A DNA stretch of 64,000 nucleotides from Pyrenopolyporus hunteri (taxonomy: Eukaryota; Ascomycota; Sordariomycetes; Xylariales; Hypoxylaceae): the NCBI GenBank assembly GCA_902806595.1, contig CADCXC010000035.1:806001-870000 (forward strand), read 5' to 3'. Of the stretch, positions 12,301 through 23,988 are shown piece after piece. The notes beneath the pieces were generated by a model. That model was not told the DNA's origin. It saw nothing but the letters and a program-made list of their open reading frames with translations, and did not search any database. Numbering within the stretch: position 1 is the first letter of the stretch; the number at the start of each line of letters is the position of its first letter. Both the position numbers and the translations under genes were made by a program.

Positions 12301-12895
12301 ACGAACCACTCCATATCCTTCTTCTCTGCCTTCGCTTTACTCCGTCCAACACCGTAGAAATAAATTCTATCTTCACCGAAATTGGCGAATAGATTCATGT
12401 TAGTATGTTAGTTCGATCCACCGGGTCTCTTTTCTCCGCCCCCTCTAGCTACCAGGATCTAAGGTACCTACCATTGACAACTCAGAGTTGAGTGCGCCAC
12501 TCCCGGAGAAACATGACTTATACATACTTGGCATACATGGGCGGCATAATATCCAGGGATATCCCAACGGCGTTGGGGGTTGAGGGGACGAGGGGTCGAG
12601 GGGTTCGTCTCCAACCAATCTGAATTCGATCTTACCTATCTCCGCATCTCATTGGCTGGCGCTGTTTATTTTATTATTCTTTTCCCCTTGTTTTTTTTTA
12701 CTGCATGTACCTACAGTCTTTCCCGCGTGTATCCGACTTATGAAAGATTGCTGCTCCGGGTTTCCTCTGGATGCTTACGTCTTCAGTCTATGTCTACCCA
12801 GGACGTCCAGGTCAGCCTCACGTAAAGAGTGCTCGTCGAACCGGACTTTCCAGGATCCCTAGTCAACCCCGCTCAAGGAAAAGAAAAGGAATAAC

Positions 12896-14420
12896 ATGGC
12901 AGAACCTGATCTTCCTAGCCCCCCCTTCCTAACAATTGCTGGCCTGCCGAATTTCCGCGACGTCGGAGGCTATCCGGTGAGCGACTCGGGCCTGGACTGT
13001 GACTCTACTTTGCCTCAAGGTGGTACCAAGACCAGGGTCGTGCGCCGCGGGCTAGTGTTCCGCTCCTCGGAGCCATCCAAGGTCACCGACGACGGCGTGT
13101 CGAAGCTGCAAGGCTTGGGCATCGCCAAAGTCTTCGATCTGCGCTCAGCGGTCGAGATCGAGAATGGCATGCGTGACGGTTATGGCTGGAAGGTCAAGGA
13201 GTGGGAGGGAGCGAGCCGCCAATTTGTTCCCGTCTTCCTCGATCAGGACTACTCGCCTGAGGCGTTAGCGTTGAGATACAAGAACTACTCCTCGGAACAT
13301 GCAGAGGTATGTATCCTATTCGTGCGTTATGTATTGAAGAGCAGCGGGAACGGATTTGTATTGGTTTAAAGCACCGAGGCTCTCTGCTTTTTGTCCCCTA
13401 ATTCTTTTTTTAAAAAAGGGGAAAAAGAGGATAGCTAAATTGCTAAATCCTCCTAGTTCGGTCCGAAGGTTAGGACCGAACCAGCGGATACTTAGGACAT
13501 GGGGCTGATGGCTGCAGTGTTGTATTTGGGGGCCGGAGATTGAAGATAGCGTAGTCTACCCCTGGGTATAATCAAGGAGCAGTGGTGAACGGGGTCTGTT
13601 GAGCTTTTACGCTCGTCTTGTAAACTCTCATCCACTCGTTCGGTCTAACCCACCTCGCGTTCAGGTGTTACCTAGGCGCTAGTCGCCTTGAAGGGCTAAC
13701 AGCTCAACCTATGTATCTACCTAGACTGACACTTCCTCGACTAGGGTTTCGTAGCAGCATACAGCGACATCCTCGCGGCGGCGGCCTCCCCGGACAACGA
13801 CTACAAGCCTTTCAAGACGATACTAGAACATCTCGCCTCGCCTTCGCACTCGCCGCCGTCTCCGTGCCTCATCCACTGCACAGCTGGAAAAGATCGCACG
13901 GGCGTAATCTGCGGCCTTATTTTGAGCTTGTGCGGCGTTCCCGACGAGGTGGTGGCGCACGAGTACAGCTTGACGGACTTGGGCCTTAAATCGCGCCACG
14001 CCGAGCTCATTGCGCATTTGATGAGTAACCCTGCTCTGCGGGATCATCCCGTGGCTGCCAAAAGGATGATTTCGTCACAGTATGCCCAGCTTCGTTTATT
14101 TCACGCATTCCACTAACCGGCCGACCTGGTCGAAGCCACGTTAATATCTCCTTTGCCTCCGGTTGTTACCTTTAATTTCGGATCCTGCTCTTCACCGTAT
14201 AGCCATGTATCGGAAGGCTGACTCGTGATACTATAGGAAAGAGGCCATGCTGGGCACCCTAGCCAAACTCCGCGAGACTTACGGATCTATTGAAAAGTGT
14301 ATCATTGACCTGGGATTACTCTCACTTGATGGGATTAGGCAACTGCGAAGCAACCTGATCACCCACGTAGACGAAGAGGGGGTAGTGCCATGGCAGGACC
14401 ACGCAAAACTGTTGTTGTAA
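12896..14420 (+). CDS. Tyrosine/dual-specificity phosphatase (Y_phosphatase3 type)
   Basis: Three exons (12896-13306, 13745-14079, 14237-14420) give 309 residues. The P-loop HCTAGKDRTG places the nucleophile Cys at residue 182 and the phosphate-binding Arg at 188, matching CX5R of the PF13350-type tyrosine phosphatase family. Upstream, FRDVGGYPV and VFRSSEPSKVTDDGVSKL are the usual N-terminal landmarks. These enzymes dephosphorylate phosphotyrosine or phosphoinositide substrates; the substrate here is unknown. Intron 1 is long (438 nt, GTATGT donor, CTAG acceptor); intron 2 is 157 nt with ATAG acceptor. The gene is convergent with mS45, with 205 bp between stops. Start: ATG at 12896, 11 residues before the conserved region. 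Confidence 0.88.
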
Positions 14421-14625
14421 TCGGTGGGTATATGCAACTCTTCAGTAACAAGTATACAGGGAGCCGGCGGCTCTGAGCCTGGCCTGCCCATCGTAGATAA
14501 ATAGACGGCATTTAGAGACTCGAGGTGATCTTTCCACCTATGGTTCTCAACCTAACTGAGGGTATCCGTACAATTTTCGTACAAAGATACCCAGTCCTTC
14601 CATAGATTCGCCTAATATAGGATGA

Positions 14626-15836
14626 TCAAGGCACCGAGGTGGGAATCTTGATTTCACCCTTGGAACGGTCATAGTAGGGGGCACCATACCTCCAGCCGAC
14701 GGCGTTTCGTGCCCTGCCCTTAGGACCGACATTCTCTGAGTTGATCTGCTTGAAGCGAAACTCGCAACGCTTGGTGTATACTCGCGTGGTGTGTTTCTCA
14801 TCCAAAGCAGCTTTTGCAAGTTGTTTATTGGCCGCCTTCCTCTCCGACTCCATCGCGGCCTCCTTGAACCTCTCGGAGGCTTCCCACCGCGGTAGACCTT
14901 GCAGGAGCTCCTTTTCCATTTGTATTAATTCCGGATGAGGAACCCTCTCGTCTGCCGACAGCAAGTTAGGGTGAAATGCCTTGGCGGCGTCGGCACGGGT
15001 GAAATGACGTGACTCAGACGTCGGCCAGAATATTTGCTTCGTCGTGTACGGGTGCACATGCAACTCATTAATGGGTTCGAAAGGCTCATTGCGCCGGTCA
15101 GGCGAGAACTTGTGCGTGGGTAACATGGAGAGGACGGCTCTAGCGTACGGCTTTGCCAGTTTCTTTCCCTGATATCGTGACGTGTTAGCAAGGGAAGCCT
15201 TCACAGAAGAATTCTCCATTTTTGGGACCCGTGTGAGGCGTGAGTATCAGAGAGGCTCGCAACAAAGTTTGTAACCATGTGGTTTGTCTTCAAGACTTAT
15301 CGAATTTGGTATGTTGACAATCATCATAAGAATCGCCAAGAGAGGGGGGCTGGCTGGGAGAAGTATGGGATATAGCTGACCTTGGCTTCCCAGTCCTTTT
15401 CGACCTCCTTCAACCTCACGACGGCCGCTACTCTTCTGATGTCGACGCCTAGTTCGGCGGACACGGCCTTGACGCTCTCACCATTCCGCATGATCTTCTC
15501 CCATATCAATTCCCGTGCGCTATCGGCTAGGACGGGTTCGCTTTTGAAGTGAGGGTTTAGTGGGAAAGGCTGGTCATCGTTCCGCGCCGTGGCATCTCTC
15601 CGCCGGAGATAATTGGTGCGACCGGGGGTATGTTTGCGGTAAACGGATCCGGGGCCATTGATCCAAATTCTGAATGCACGGCGCAGCTTAGTGAAGCGAA
15701 GCAGACTCGAAGTTGTCGAGAAGCTAGCTTTGCTCTGCGGCTGTGGTATGAAACGGCATCGGCCTACTGTCGACGGCAGAGCAGATCGAGTCAAGGCGGA
15801 CGATGCCGTCGCCTGGATTGATATGCGTGGCGGCAT
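14626..15836 (-). CDS. Mitochondrial small-subunit ribosomal protein mS45 (MRPS35/Bot1 family)
   Basis: Two exons (15836-15381 and 15213-14626) give 347 residues. The N-terminus is Arg/Ser-rich without acids, as in a mitochondrial presequence. It is followed by the hallmark INGPGSVYRKHTPGRTNYL, then a helix-turn-helix-like AVSAELGVDIRRVAAVVRL. Exon 2 holds KPYARAVLSMLP and ESRHFTRADAAKAF, both typical of fungal 37S protein S35 (Bot1p family, PF12298). The protein is a structural part of the mitoribosome small subunit. The intron (167 nt) uses an atypical GTCAGC donor, which I accepted because no other GT keeps the frame. It is transcribed divergently from SSK1. Confidence 0.88.
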
Positions 15837-17478
15837 CGCGGCAGCATATGAGGGCCTTGACTGAGAGGGCGAGGACGAAGTTTTATATTGGGAAGAAGAA
15901 AAAAACTTTGGTTGGAAAAATGGGCACGGAACCTGGTGGGTCGGTTAGGTTTCGGATTCGGAAAAACCACCTCTGAAAAAGGTAGGTAGGTACCTAGGTA
16001 CGAGTACACAAGGTATAGGTCTATACCTACCTACATGTACCTAGTACCCGGGCAGGTGCCACATATCAGGGAAAATACACAGATACCTCTGTATAGTGGG
16101 TCATCGTTAGCTCTCGTCTATGTCCGGCTGCTGGGATTTTCTGTTTCCTCGTTTCCTCGTTTCTGCGTTTCCCTACTCAACTTTTATTCGGAGTCCCTTG
16201 GTCTTTAAAAGGTAGGTAGGTATTTTGGGTAGGTATTTTGGATGGTTCACCCGATTCCGTTGCAGCGGCTCTTGCCTATATCAATCCAGAGGTATTGGCC
16301 AACCGTAATCGGGCAACAGCAGAGGGTTCGCTCGCGTTGGCTTGTCTGCAGATGCACCAATACCCAGGCCGGCTCTGCATACACAATGCTTATTGTTAGT
16401 CCGTTGGAATTGCCGGCGATTCCACCTACGCACGCCTCACTATCGTCGACCCCGTCGGATCGTCTGAATGCTCGAATCAATAGTGAAAGCTTGGCGGGTC
16501 GGGTGCGCCTAGCCACCGTCTACGGAGTAGAACAACATATACATACATACCTACATATATATACCGTAGACATCCATATACACCATCCACATACATATCC
16601 ATACACGTATATATATATATAATACCCATACATACCTACATATACGCACACACACGCACAAGAGAGAGATCGTTCGGGCCACTGAAGGATACTACTATTA
16701 CTGCTACTACCTAACCAAGGCCCCGGCCCAACTTGGGATCGGTTGAGACGCGTCAACACGACGATGCGGGAATCGGTGATTAGCTCATCCACGATCACGA
16801 TCGCTCATGCATGGGGGAGCTCCCATTAATTCCCTAAAGAGATTAACACCCACAGCGCATCGACTTGGCTTAGACTGGCCTTGGACTGGGCTTTTGGACA
16901 AGGGGAGCTTGGCCGCCTGTCACACCATCCATTTCATCCTACCTACCGCTGTACCTGTTCCAATACAGTTAAGGGTAGGGTAATAGGTTAAGTTGAGCTA
17001 TTACTTGCCATCAGGTAGCTGCTGGCATTGGTCCCGGGGAGCTTCGCATACGCATACGATACGAGTGCCAGACCAGACCAGACCGGGCCCTTTTTCCCTT
17101 TCCTTTTTTTGCCTCCCGCCGGTATTATTATAATAATTATTATAATAACTCCTGTAGCATACTGCACGCTACCGCATTGTAAAAATAAGGAAAAAAAAGT
17201 TTCTACAGTATGTGATTTATGCATACATATATTTATTACTATATTCGCCTATCAATCCGACATGTAAATCGGTGCAAACTGGCGGGCTCTTTCGACAGCC
17301 CTTCATCTCATCGTTTATTTTTTCTCATTTTCTTTTGTATGGGTTTACGCTAATCAATTCCAACGGATCTAATACGAGGACAATTCAGAAGGGAAGAAAC
17401 TAACAACAAGAAGGCAAAGAAAACAAAAAAGGGGAAGTCGATCTCTGATCCCTATGAATTCGCAAGACGGCAGATCAG
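15837..17478. other. Shared promoter region of mS45 and SSK1
   Basis: Divergent promoter space. It contains AGGT/ACCT runs near 15980-16050 and 16208-16240, a CA/TA microsatellite-like tract (about 16540-16660), a TTATTATTATAATAATT run at about 17125-17150 and A-rich sequence just before the SSK1 start. Open frames on both strands at 16242-16622 are low-complexity translations of the tract and not credible genes. Confidence 0.55.
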
Positions 17479-20225
17479 ATGGGTGACCTCAAAGCCCGCA
17501 TCAAGGCCAAGCTCTTGCGAAGACACAGCGCGGCTCCTACGCTAGGGTCGAGCAAGCAGGACCTTGGCCGCGATAGGGCTTCTAGCAGTTCGCAGACACA
17601 AACCTCTACCACAGGTTACGCGGCGTCATTAAGTACGGCTGGCGGCGACGAGAGAGCAAACAGCGAAGACAAGCCCGGAAACGTGTCCATTCGTTCTCAT
17701 GAGAGTCCACCGCTGAAGAGGACTTGGACTGGGAATGGGTTTGCCATAGCTCCGAGTCAAGGCCAAGACCAAGGTCAAAAACCAGATCCAATTCCAGGTC
17801 CGGGTCCAGGTCCAGGCCAAGATCAAGATCAAGGGCAAACCCAAGTACAAGTCCAAGCCGAAGCCGAAGCCGAGACGGTTCCACCAGAGCTCGAGCACCA
17901 GCTAGACCAGCAACTAGACCGGCGGCTGGACCTAGCCGGCAACTCTAATAGCGTGAACACAAAGACAATCCTCGACACTGTGGCTGTGGCTGCGCCCGTG
18001 GACGTGGGTGCGGATGGGGACGGGGGCGTGGATATGAGTGTGAATTTGAATTTGAATTTGGACGAGGACGAGGACAAGTGCAAGGACGTGGACGTGGACG
18101 TGGGCTGCGAGGATGTAGATGTGGATGTGGATGTGAACAGCTTGACCCCGTCTCCCACCACGGCCAAGTCCGGCAAGGATCTGCAAATTTCTGCAATCAA
18201 TTCAACGCCTATTCCCGCCGTCACCACATCCGCCTCATGCCCTGATTCAAACAACACAACCCTCACCACCGCCACACCACTCCCGAGCATCCACGAGAAC
18301 TCGGCCGCCGCTTGTCTCTTGCAGGTTAAACCGCCTCCCTTAGATCACGACCGTCGCCACCCCCACCATCGCGACGACAACAGCGATAACAACGACGACG
18401 ACAACGACGACAAAAACAATAACGATAATAGTAACGATAACGACGACGTTAACAACGGCGACGACGCACACGACGACGGGAACGGCCGCCTTCGTAAACA
18501 CGCACCCCCTAGCCGCGCTCTGTCACCCTCGTCGTCCCTCTCCCGACCCGCAGCGCCGCCGAGACGACAGAGCATCCTTCCGAACCGCCAGACCGCCTTG
18601 ATCAAAACTCTCCTCAACACAGGCTATGCCACTGGCGAGATAGGCTTAGCTGATTCCGATCAACTCCTGCCCATCAGCGGAAATATGGTCACGCGAAAAG
18701 TTTGGGTCAAAAGGCCGCTGGCCTCTGCTACGTTGATCACCATAAACGAGGAGGACTTGGTCGATGACGTTCGCGAATTGATCCTACGGAAATATGCAAA
18801 CTCTCTAGGACGTCAGTACGACGCCCCGGACCTGACGCTCCGTATATGCGATAGGGAACAGCAGACGACCAGAGCTTTACAGCCAGACGAGCCGATGGGC
18901 AGGACGCTCGACGCTTACTATCCCGGCGGCCAGTCCGTCGACGATGCCCTATTAATCGACATACCCAGCCGTCGCACCCCCAAAGCCTCTCCGAATCCCA
19001 GGTATTACAGCGAAGACCGGCCTCACGAGTCGGGGACCGATTACTTCCCGCCCTATCCGCCCCCTTCTCAACACCCCAGCGCCTCTTCCGCGACAGCCCT
19101 CAATAGCGCCCATCAGCTCCATTTCCCTCACTCCTTGACCGTAATCAATGGGGGTCAGCTACCGCCGTTGCCGTCTCCGGGCGGGACGCGGCGGCTCGGT
19201 GCCTCCAGACCCAAGATACAGAGGATGCACACAGCGTCGCCGGTTTCTACCGTGGGGAACGGGCACACCTCACAATCCGCGGCGCCGCCAACCGGTATGC
19301 ACAATTATCCAAGACAGTCACGTTCACGGACTCATTCAGGTGCATCTTCAGAACAATCCAATCACCCGCCTGCCGCCCCCTCGTTACCGACTCCTCCCGT
19401 CCCGGAACGTACCGCCACTCCGCCGCCGCGCGTGTCTTCTCCCCGACTTGCCAACCGGCCTAAGAAGAATAAGAAACCCGTCGAGCACCCGTCCTTGCCG
19501 CCGGGTATGCTGAACGGTGGTGTCCCGCCCATAAACGTCCTCATCGTCGAAGACAACATTATCAACCTTAAGCTGTTAGAGGCTTTCGTCAAGCGGTTAA
19601 AGGTGCGGTGGCAGACGGCCATGAATGGCAGGGAGGCTGTGAACAAATGGCGTGCCGGCGGGTTCCATCTGGTCCTGATGGATATCCAATTGCCTGTCAT
19701 GAGCGGTCTCGAAGCTACCCGCGAAATTAGGAGGATCGAAAAGGTCAACTCCATCGGCGTCTTCTCGTCCTCCGCTAGCAGCCCCCCAGACGAGGTCAAA
19801 GCGGGACCTGCGGAGGAGGATAAGCTCGTCAACACGGAGATGTTCAAGAGCCCCGTCATCATCGTCGCCCTGACGGCGAGCTCGCTGCAGAGCGACAGGC
19901 ACGAAGCATTGGCGGCCGGCTGCAACGATTTCCTGACCAAGGTAAGCTATAGGTTAAACGCCCCTAAGGCCTCGCGGTCTAACCATCGTCTCGTCGCCCT
20001 TTGCTAACCTAGGTGGGGGGGATTCTCTAGCCCGTCAACTTCGTCTGGCTCGAGCGAAAGGTAATGGAATGGGGCTGTATGCAGGCTCTGATCGACTTTG
20101 ACGGGTGGAGGAAATGGAAGGACTTCTCGCAGAAAACCGAGGAGGACGATTCCAAGAAGGCCGCCGCGGCCAAGGCGGCCAAGCTTCCTAAGAAGAACCG
20201 GCTGTCCATGACCGCCGCCGCCTAG
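17479..20225 (+). CDS. SSK1: Response regulator of the HOG osmostress pathway, SSK1 homolog
   Basis: Two exons (17479-19941 and 20031-20225) give 885 residues, joined across an 89-nt intron (GTAAGC donor, TCTCTAG acceptor). The C-terminus is a receiver domain: VLIVEDN at residues 687-693, phospho-acceptor D735 in VLMDIQLPVMSG, ALTASS, and conserved K821 at the splice junction followed by PVNFVWLERKV. An insert of about 45 residues between DIQLP and ALTAS and the WGCMQALIDFDGWRKWK tail are typical of SSK1. It acts downstream of the histidine-phosphotransfer protein and controls the MAPKKK of the Hog1 cascade. The N-terminal half is low complexity: Gly-Pro and Gln-Asp dipeptide runs, DVDVDV and Asn/Asp runs between about residues 95 and 335. 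Start MGDLKARIKAKLLRR matches relatives as I remember them. Confidence 0.92.
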
Positions 20226-21197
20226 CCTTCTTCGCGTAGCGGACTACGTACCGGGCCCTCTGAGCATGGCAGTCCCCGACGGTGCTCTTTTTCACTTCTC
20301 CTTTCTCTTTCTCATTCTTTTTTTCTTCCTCATCCCACCCTGTATTATTTCTAGGCGCGGAGCCGCCCCTTACCTAATGTCAAAAGAGCACGCCTAGGCG
20401 CCACTGTCACACGCGGAAGCACCTCGTACGCAGTAGTCCTTACTTCTATACTATATATACTATACTATGTCATATCGAGTTGGAGCGCCCAAATCGGTGG
20501 GAGGGATAGCTTTAATAGTTTTTTACGTTACGCTGGCGCCGGTGCGGAATCGGGATCCCCGGGGCGGGTGGGCCAGGTAGGCAGGTACAGGCAACAAAAC
20601 GACGTTGGTAAAACAAAAGTCTTCTTTTTTCCTGGTTCATTCCTGTTGATTTGGAGCGGAGGAGGGAGTCTGGCAATCTTACTCGTCAGAATGATACCAT
20701 ATTACGCTCAAGCACATCTTTCTCTGTTGGCTCACACGATCCCTGAGGTCTCCTGATCTTCTGATTTTGTGTTTTGCGTCCTGCTCCTTCACCGTCTCCT
20801 GGTGCCTGCAGTTAGAGTCTCACGTCCTTTACTATACGCCTTCTCTACGACCTTGACAACTAGTAGACACGTAAATTTTAGCTATTGTCTCGACGAGTCA
20901 CTGATTATATTCGATATAAGTGTTCGAATGGGACCTGTTTCCTATGATCAACCGACCCCAACCTCGATCCCAACCCCCCTTTCAGGCAAACCGGAACGCC
21001 ACTGGATGCTCTATTCTATCTTATACCTTCTGGGCTAAGGAGGACAAACTCGCGTAAGGGGTATAATCGACTGAAACGAGAAAAAAAAGTAAAAAATTAA
21101 CAAGCGCAAACAATGCGAACGTGGATATGAACGGGCAATCCGTATCCGGACGCTACTTAATGAGTGCCATCCCAGAATGGTCCAAGGAATCCCACGA
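20226..21197. other. Convergent 3' region between SSK1 and the TRP/ML gene
   Basis: This 972-bp space holds the two 3' untranslated regions. Pyrimidine-rich sequence follows the SSK1 stop (about 20286-20340), and the ATATACTATACTAT tract near 20449-20468 is A/T rich. No gene is visible. Confidence 0.5.
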
Positions 21198-23988
21198 CTA
21201 TTGAGAGTCCTCTAAACCTTTCTCAATGTCTCCTTCCCTCGCCTTCGCTTCCTCTAAATCCGATTCCTTTTCCGGAATTTCTAGTGTGGGAGTCATCGGT
21301 CGGCTACCAGGAACTGGCGTTCCAGACGTCTTAAAGCTGTTGACAGAGGCCTGTCCTCGCAGACGGCCTCCACTCATTTGTCGTACGAGGACGGGGTTAT
21401 GTCTATCCAAGTCTGTCTGAGAGAAATCTCTCGAGCTCCACGAAGCGCGATGCACCTTGGCTCCACGAGGCAGACTGCTGGCGGACCGCCGTGAACTGAC
21501 GCTACCAGTGCGGCTGGCACCCCTTACACGGACGGGCGCGAACGCTGTACCTCCCGTTGTATGAACCGGATTGATTTCAGCTAGATAGTCGTCGTCCTCA
21601 TCTTCGATCTTGGGAGCTCGTCGAACAGATGTGACAGTGAAATAGGGCTCCTTTGGCGACTCTTGCGATTCTTCGGGGGGGTCCTGTTTGGAATTCCTTT
21701 TCCTTTTCGACATCGGCATCGCTGGGGGAGGCTCATCGGTAGCTCTTTGCGCGATATGTTCGAAATACCGAATTCGAACTCCTTCCAGGTTCCGCGAAGT
21801 AAAATACTCGCGGTTTCGGGATAGCGACATCCACGAGGAGATTCCGCTAAGGAGGATGAGAATCATGACTGCGATCGTGAGGAGGCTCTGGATTATGATG
21901 ATGACGATCCCGATCACAGTAACTACAATACGATTGAGGCTGAAATCAGGGAGGAAGGCAATCGAAAGGCCTGTAGTTGCTACTCGGGCGAGCCCCAACA
22001 ACCAAACCGCAAGTACCGTATTGCGCTGCCCTTCATAGGGATTAAGCGCTGCGATCGCAACGAGTGCAAGTATGTCGACGATGAACAATCCGAAAACCTG
22101 GGCAAGGGGGTTTCCTGAGGCGCCCCCTATGAAGCAGCCTCGAATAAACTGATATATTAGCCAGAGGGAAAAAAACCACCACTTCGAGAGTCGATAGCGC
22201 GCGGATAGCCAGCCGAACCGCTTAACGTAATGCTCATCCCGGTGGATGTTCTTCCGATTTGGATCGTTATCAACGAAATGTAGTCGAATAAAGGGCAAAG
22301 AACCGGCAGGTTTACTTCCTAATTCCTCTTCCTTCAACTGACTGAGGCGTGCTGGCACCAGGCATGGAAGGCAACCTAGGATCGTACCTTTTTGCAGCAA
22401 GATGCGGTCAGGGTCGATGGAAAACGCACTAGACCGCAGCCTGAAGCAGAGAGCGTATAGTACCAAGCCGCCCATGCCGACAACTAGGATGGCGAAAACA
22501 ACCGCAGCTAACGTGGTAGGACCGGCGGAGCCGCGGATGGCGAATTGGAACATGGCCAGAGTGGTCATAGAGAAGAACGCGATGAATAGCGTCCTCAGGA
22601 CGGCTAGGGTCAGGTAACCCACCCAATGAGAGCGAAAATACTCCAAGCGGTCTTCGTTAATCCACTTCAATCTCGCCAATCCTTCAAGGGAATATTTAAA
22701 AGCCGTCAGTAGGACGACCACAAGTCCGAGAACAACAACAAACCATACCAATCCTACCGTGAAGGCGTTTGGGGCGGGAATGCCTAGTGTAGATAGTTCG
22801 CCCGCAAAACCAGCCCAGTCACCAGGAAGTGGCATCCCCGGTTGAACAGGACTGCCATTCCAATTGTAGTCATAAGGATTGTTCGGGTCGTAGGGCTCTC
22901 TTTTTGCCAGCGGATGTATGGCGGTTCTTACAATTTCCGGAGCTGTCTTTAACATCCTGCTTGAGATACCTAGAGTCAGGGAACGGCCATAGATTTGCTG
23001 GGTGAGTCCTCCTTGATTGTTGATGATCGTAGAGCCAGCTCCGCCGACCTGGCTGGCGTTGCCGGTGACGCCGACAAACGAACTTATCGAGTTCACCACG
23101 CCGATGCTTGGAACTAAACCTGCTGACCACGCAAAGTTGCTCCACCAAGCAGGAAGTACACTCGGCCAAGGCAGCGACAGCGCACCAGAATAGAAGATGG
23201 TCTGAAAGGTCTCGAATATGACGAGGACGGACAACGAATGGGCATAATGGCTTCTCATATGGGGTATGCTGACGCCGTAGGCCGCTGTTGCGAACGAGGC
23301 GACCACTGCCACGGCGGTGAAGATACCTAATACAGTGCTGATGGACTCGGGTTGCGAAAACGAATTCCCGTTCTTCAGAGCTGCCTGGAAACATGCAATT
23401 TCGGTTTGGCTAGAGTTAGCAAATACCTGTATCCTCGCAAAACCCTCGATGTCGGGGACCTCGTAGGCAATCTGTGGGATTCCGGAGACCTGTAGTGGCC
23501 CGATGGGGAGCATGGCAAAGGCCTCGATGGGCTGGTCGGCCTTCAGGGGGCACATGCTGTAGATATTTACGTCGCAAGGATTTATCGTCATGGCGAATCT
23601 GCTTTCGCCGTACGCTTCGACGGATATATACACTAATTAAGCAGTGAGTTAATCTGAGATCTCTACAGGCCTCAGGCCGTATTCTCTTACACATAATATT
23701 CTCATTGCGTATATTCGTACTTCCGTCGAGGTGGAAGAGGACGGTAGAGTTGTCATAATAGAATCCGGCGTCGAACTTGGTGACGTTGAGCAAACTCTGT
23801 CCACCGAGACAATCGCCGAAATCACCGGTATATAAGGCGGGCGTCCTGTCGAGCGCTAATGTCGTTGATATACCGTCAAGGCTCGTGCCGGTGATATATT
23901 GCGTTTCCTTAGCCCGTATCGTCGGCATTAACGTAAGGCCGCCGAGGGTAGAAATCATTATTATATCAGACGGGCGACGGGCTAGCAT
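21198..23988 (-). CDS. TRP/ML-domain membrane protein, flavin-carrier (FLC) family
   Basis: Two exons (23988-23691 and 23632-21198) encode 910 residues across a 58-nt intron (GTAAGA donor, AATTAG acceptor). The N-terminus has a hydrophobic signal-like segment, then a lumenal ML-like beta domain up to about residue 195 with several Asn sequons and paired cysteines (MTINPCDVNIYSMCPL). About ten hydrophobic segments follow (roughly 195-690), then a basic, Ser-rich, acidic cytosolic tail. This matches fungal TRP-like/FLC proteins (PF14558 plus PF06011), which lie in ER, Golgi or plasma membrane and are linked to flavin transport, calcium release and wall integrity. Landmarks: SHWVGYLTLAVLRTLFIAFF and NREYFTSRNLEGVRIRYFEH. 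Substrate is unproven. Convergent with SSK1. Confidence 0.87.

Larger units (their letters stand above)
9838..12895. other. Gene-free, repeat-rich intergenic region
   Basis: No supportable gene is seen. A pyrimidine tract (about 10020-10058), several AGGTACCT-type palindromic tracts and a 103-bp tandem duplication occupy the region. A cluster of imperfect repeats built on GTGTGCTGGATTTG and GTGCTTTCCAT sits near 11335-11405. The right end is the promoter and 5' leader of the phosphatase gene starting at 12896; an 81-codon frame at 12580-12825 there is probably leader sequence. Confidence 0.5.

Noticed and set aside
14547..15191. Frames of about 90 codons at 14547-14819 and 14925-15191 on the minus strand
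   Set aside because: They overlap the mS45 second exon in another frame and have no features of their own.
16242..16622. Overlapping frames on both strands
   Set aside because: They translate a CA/TA-rich microsatellite tract into His/Tyr/Ile runs and lack any conserved feature.
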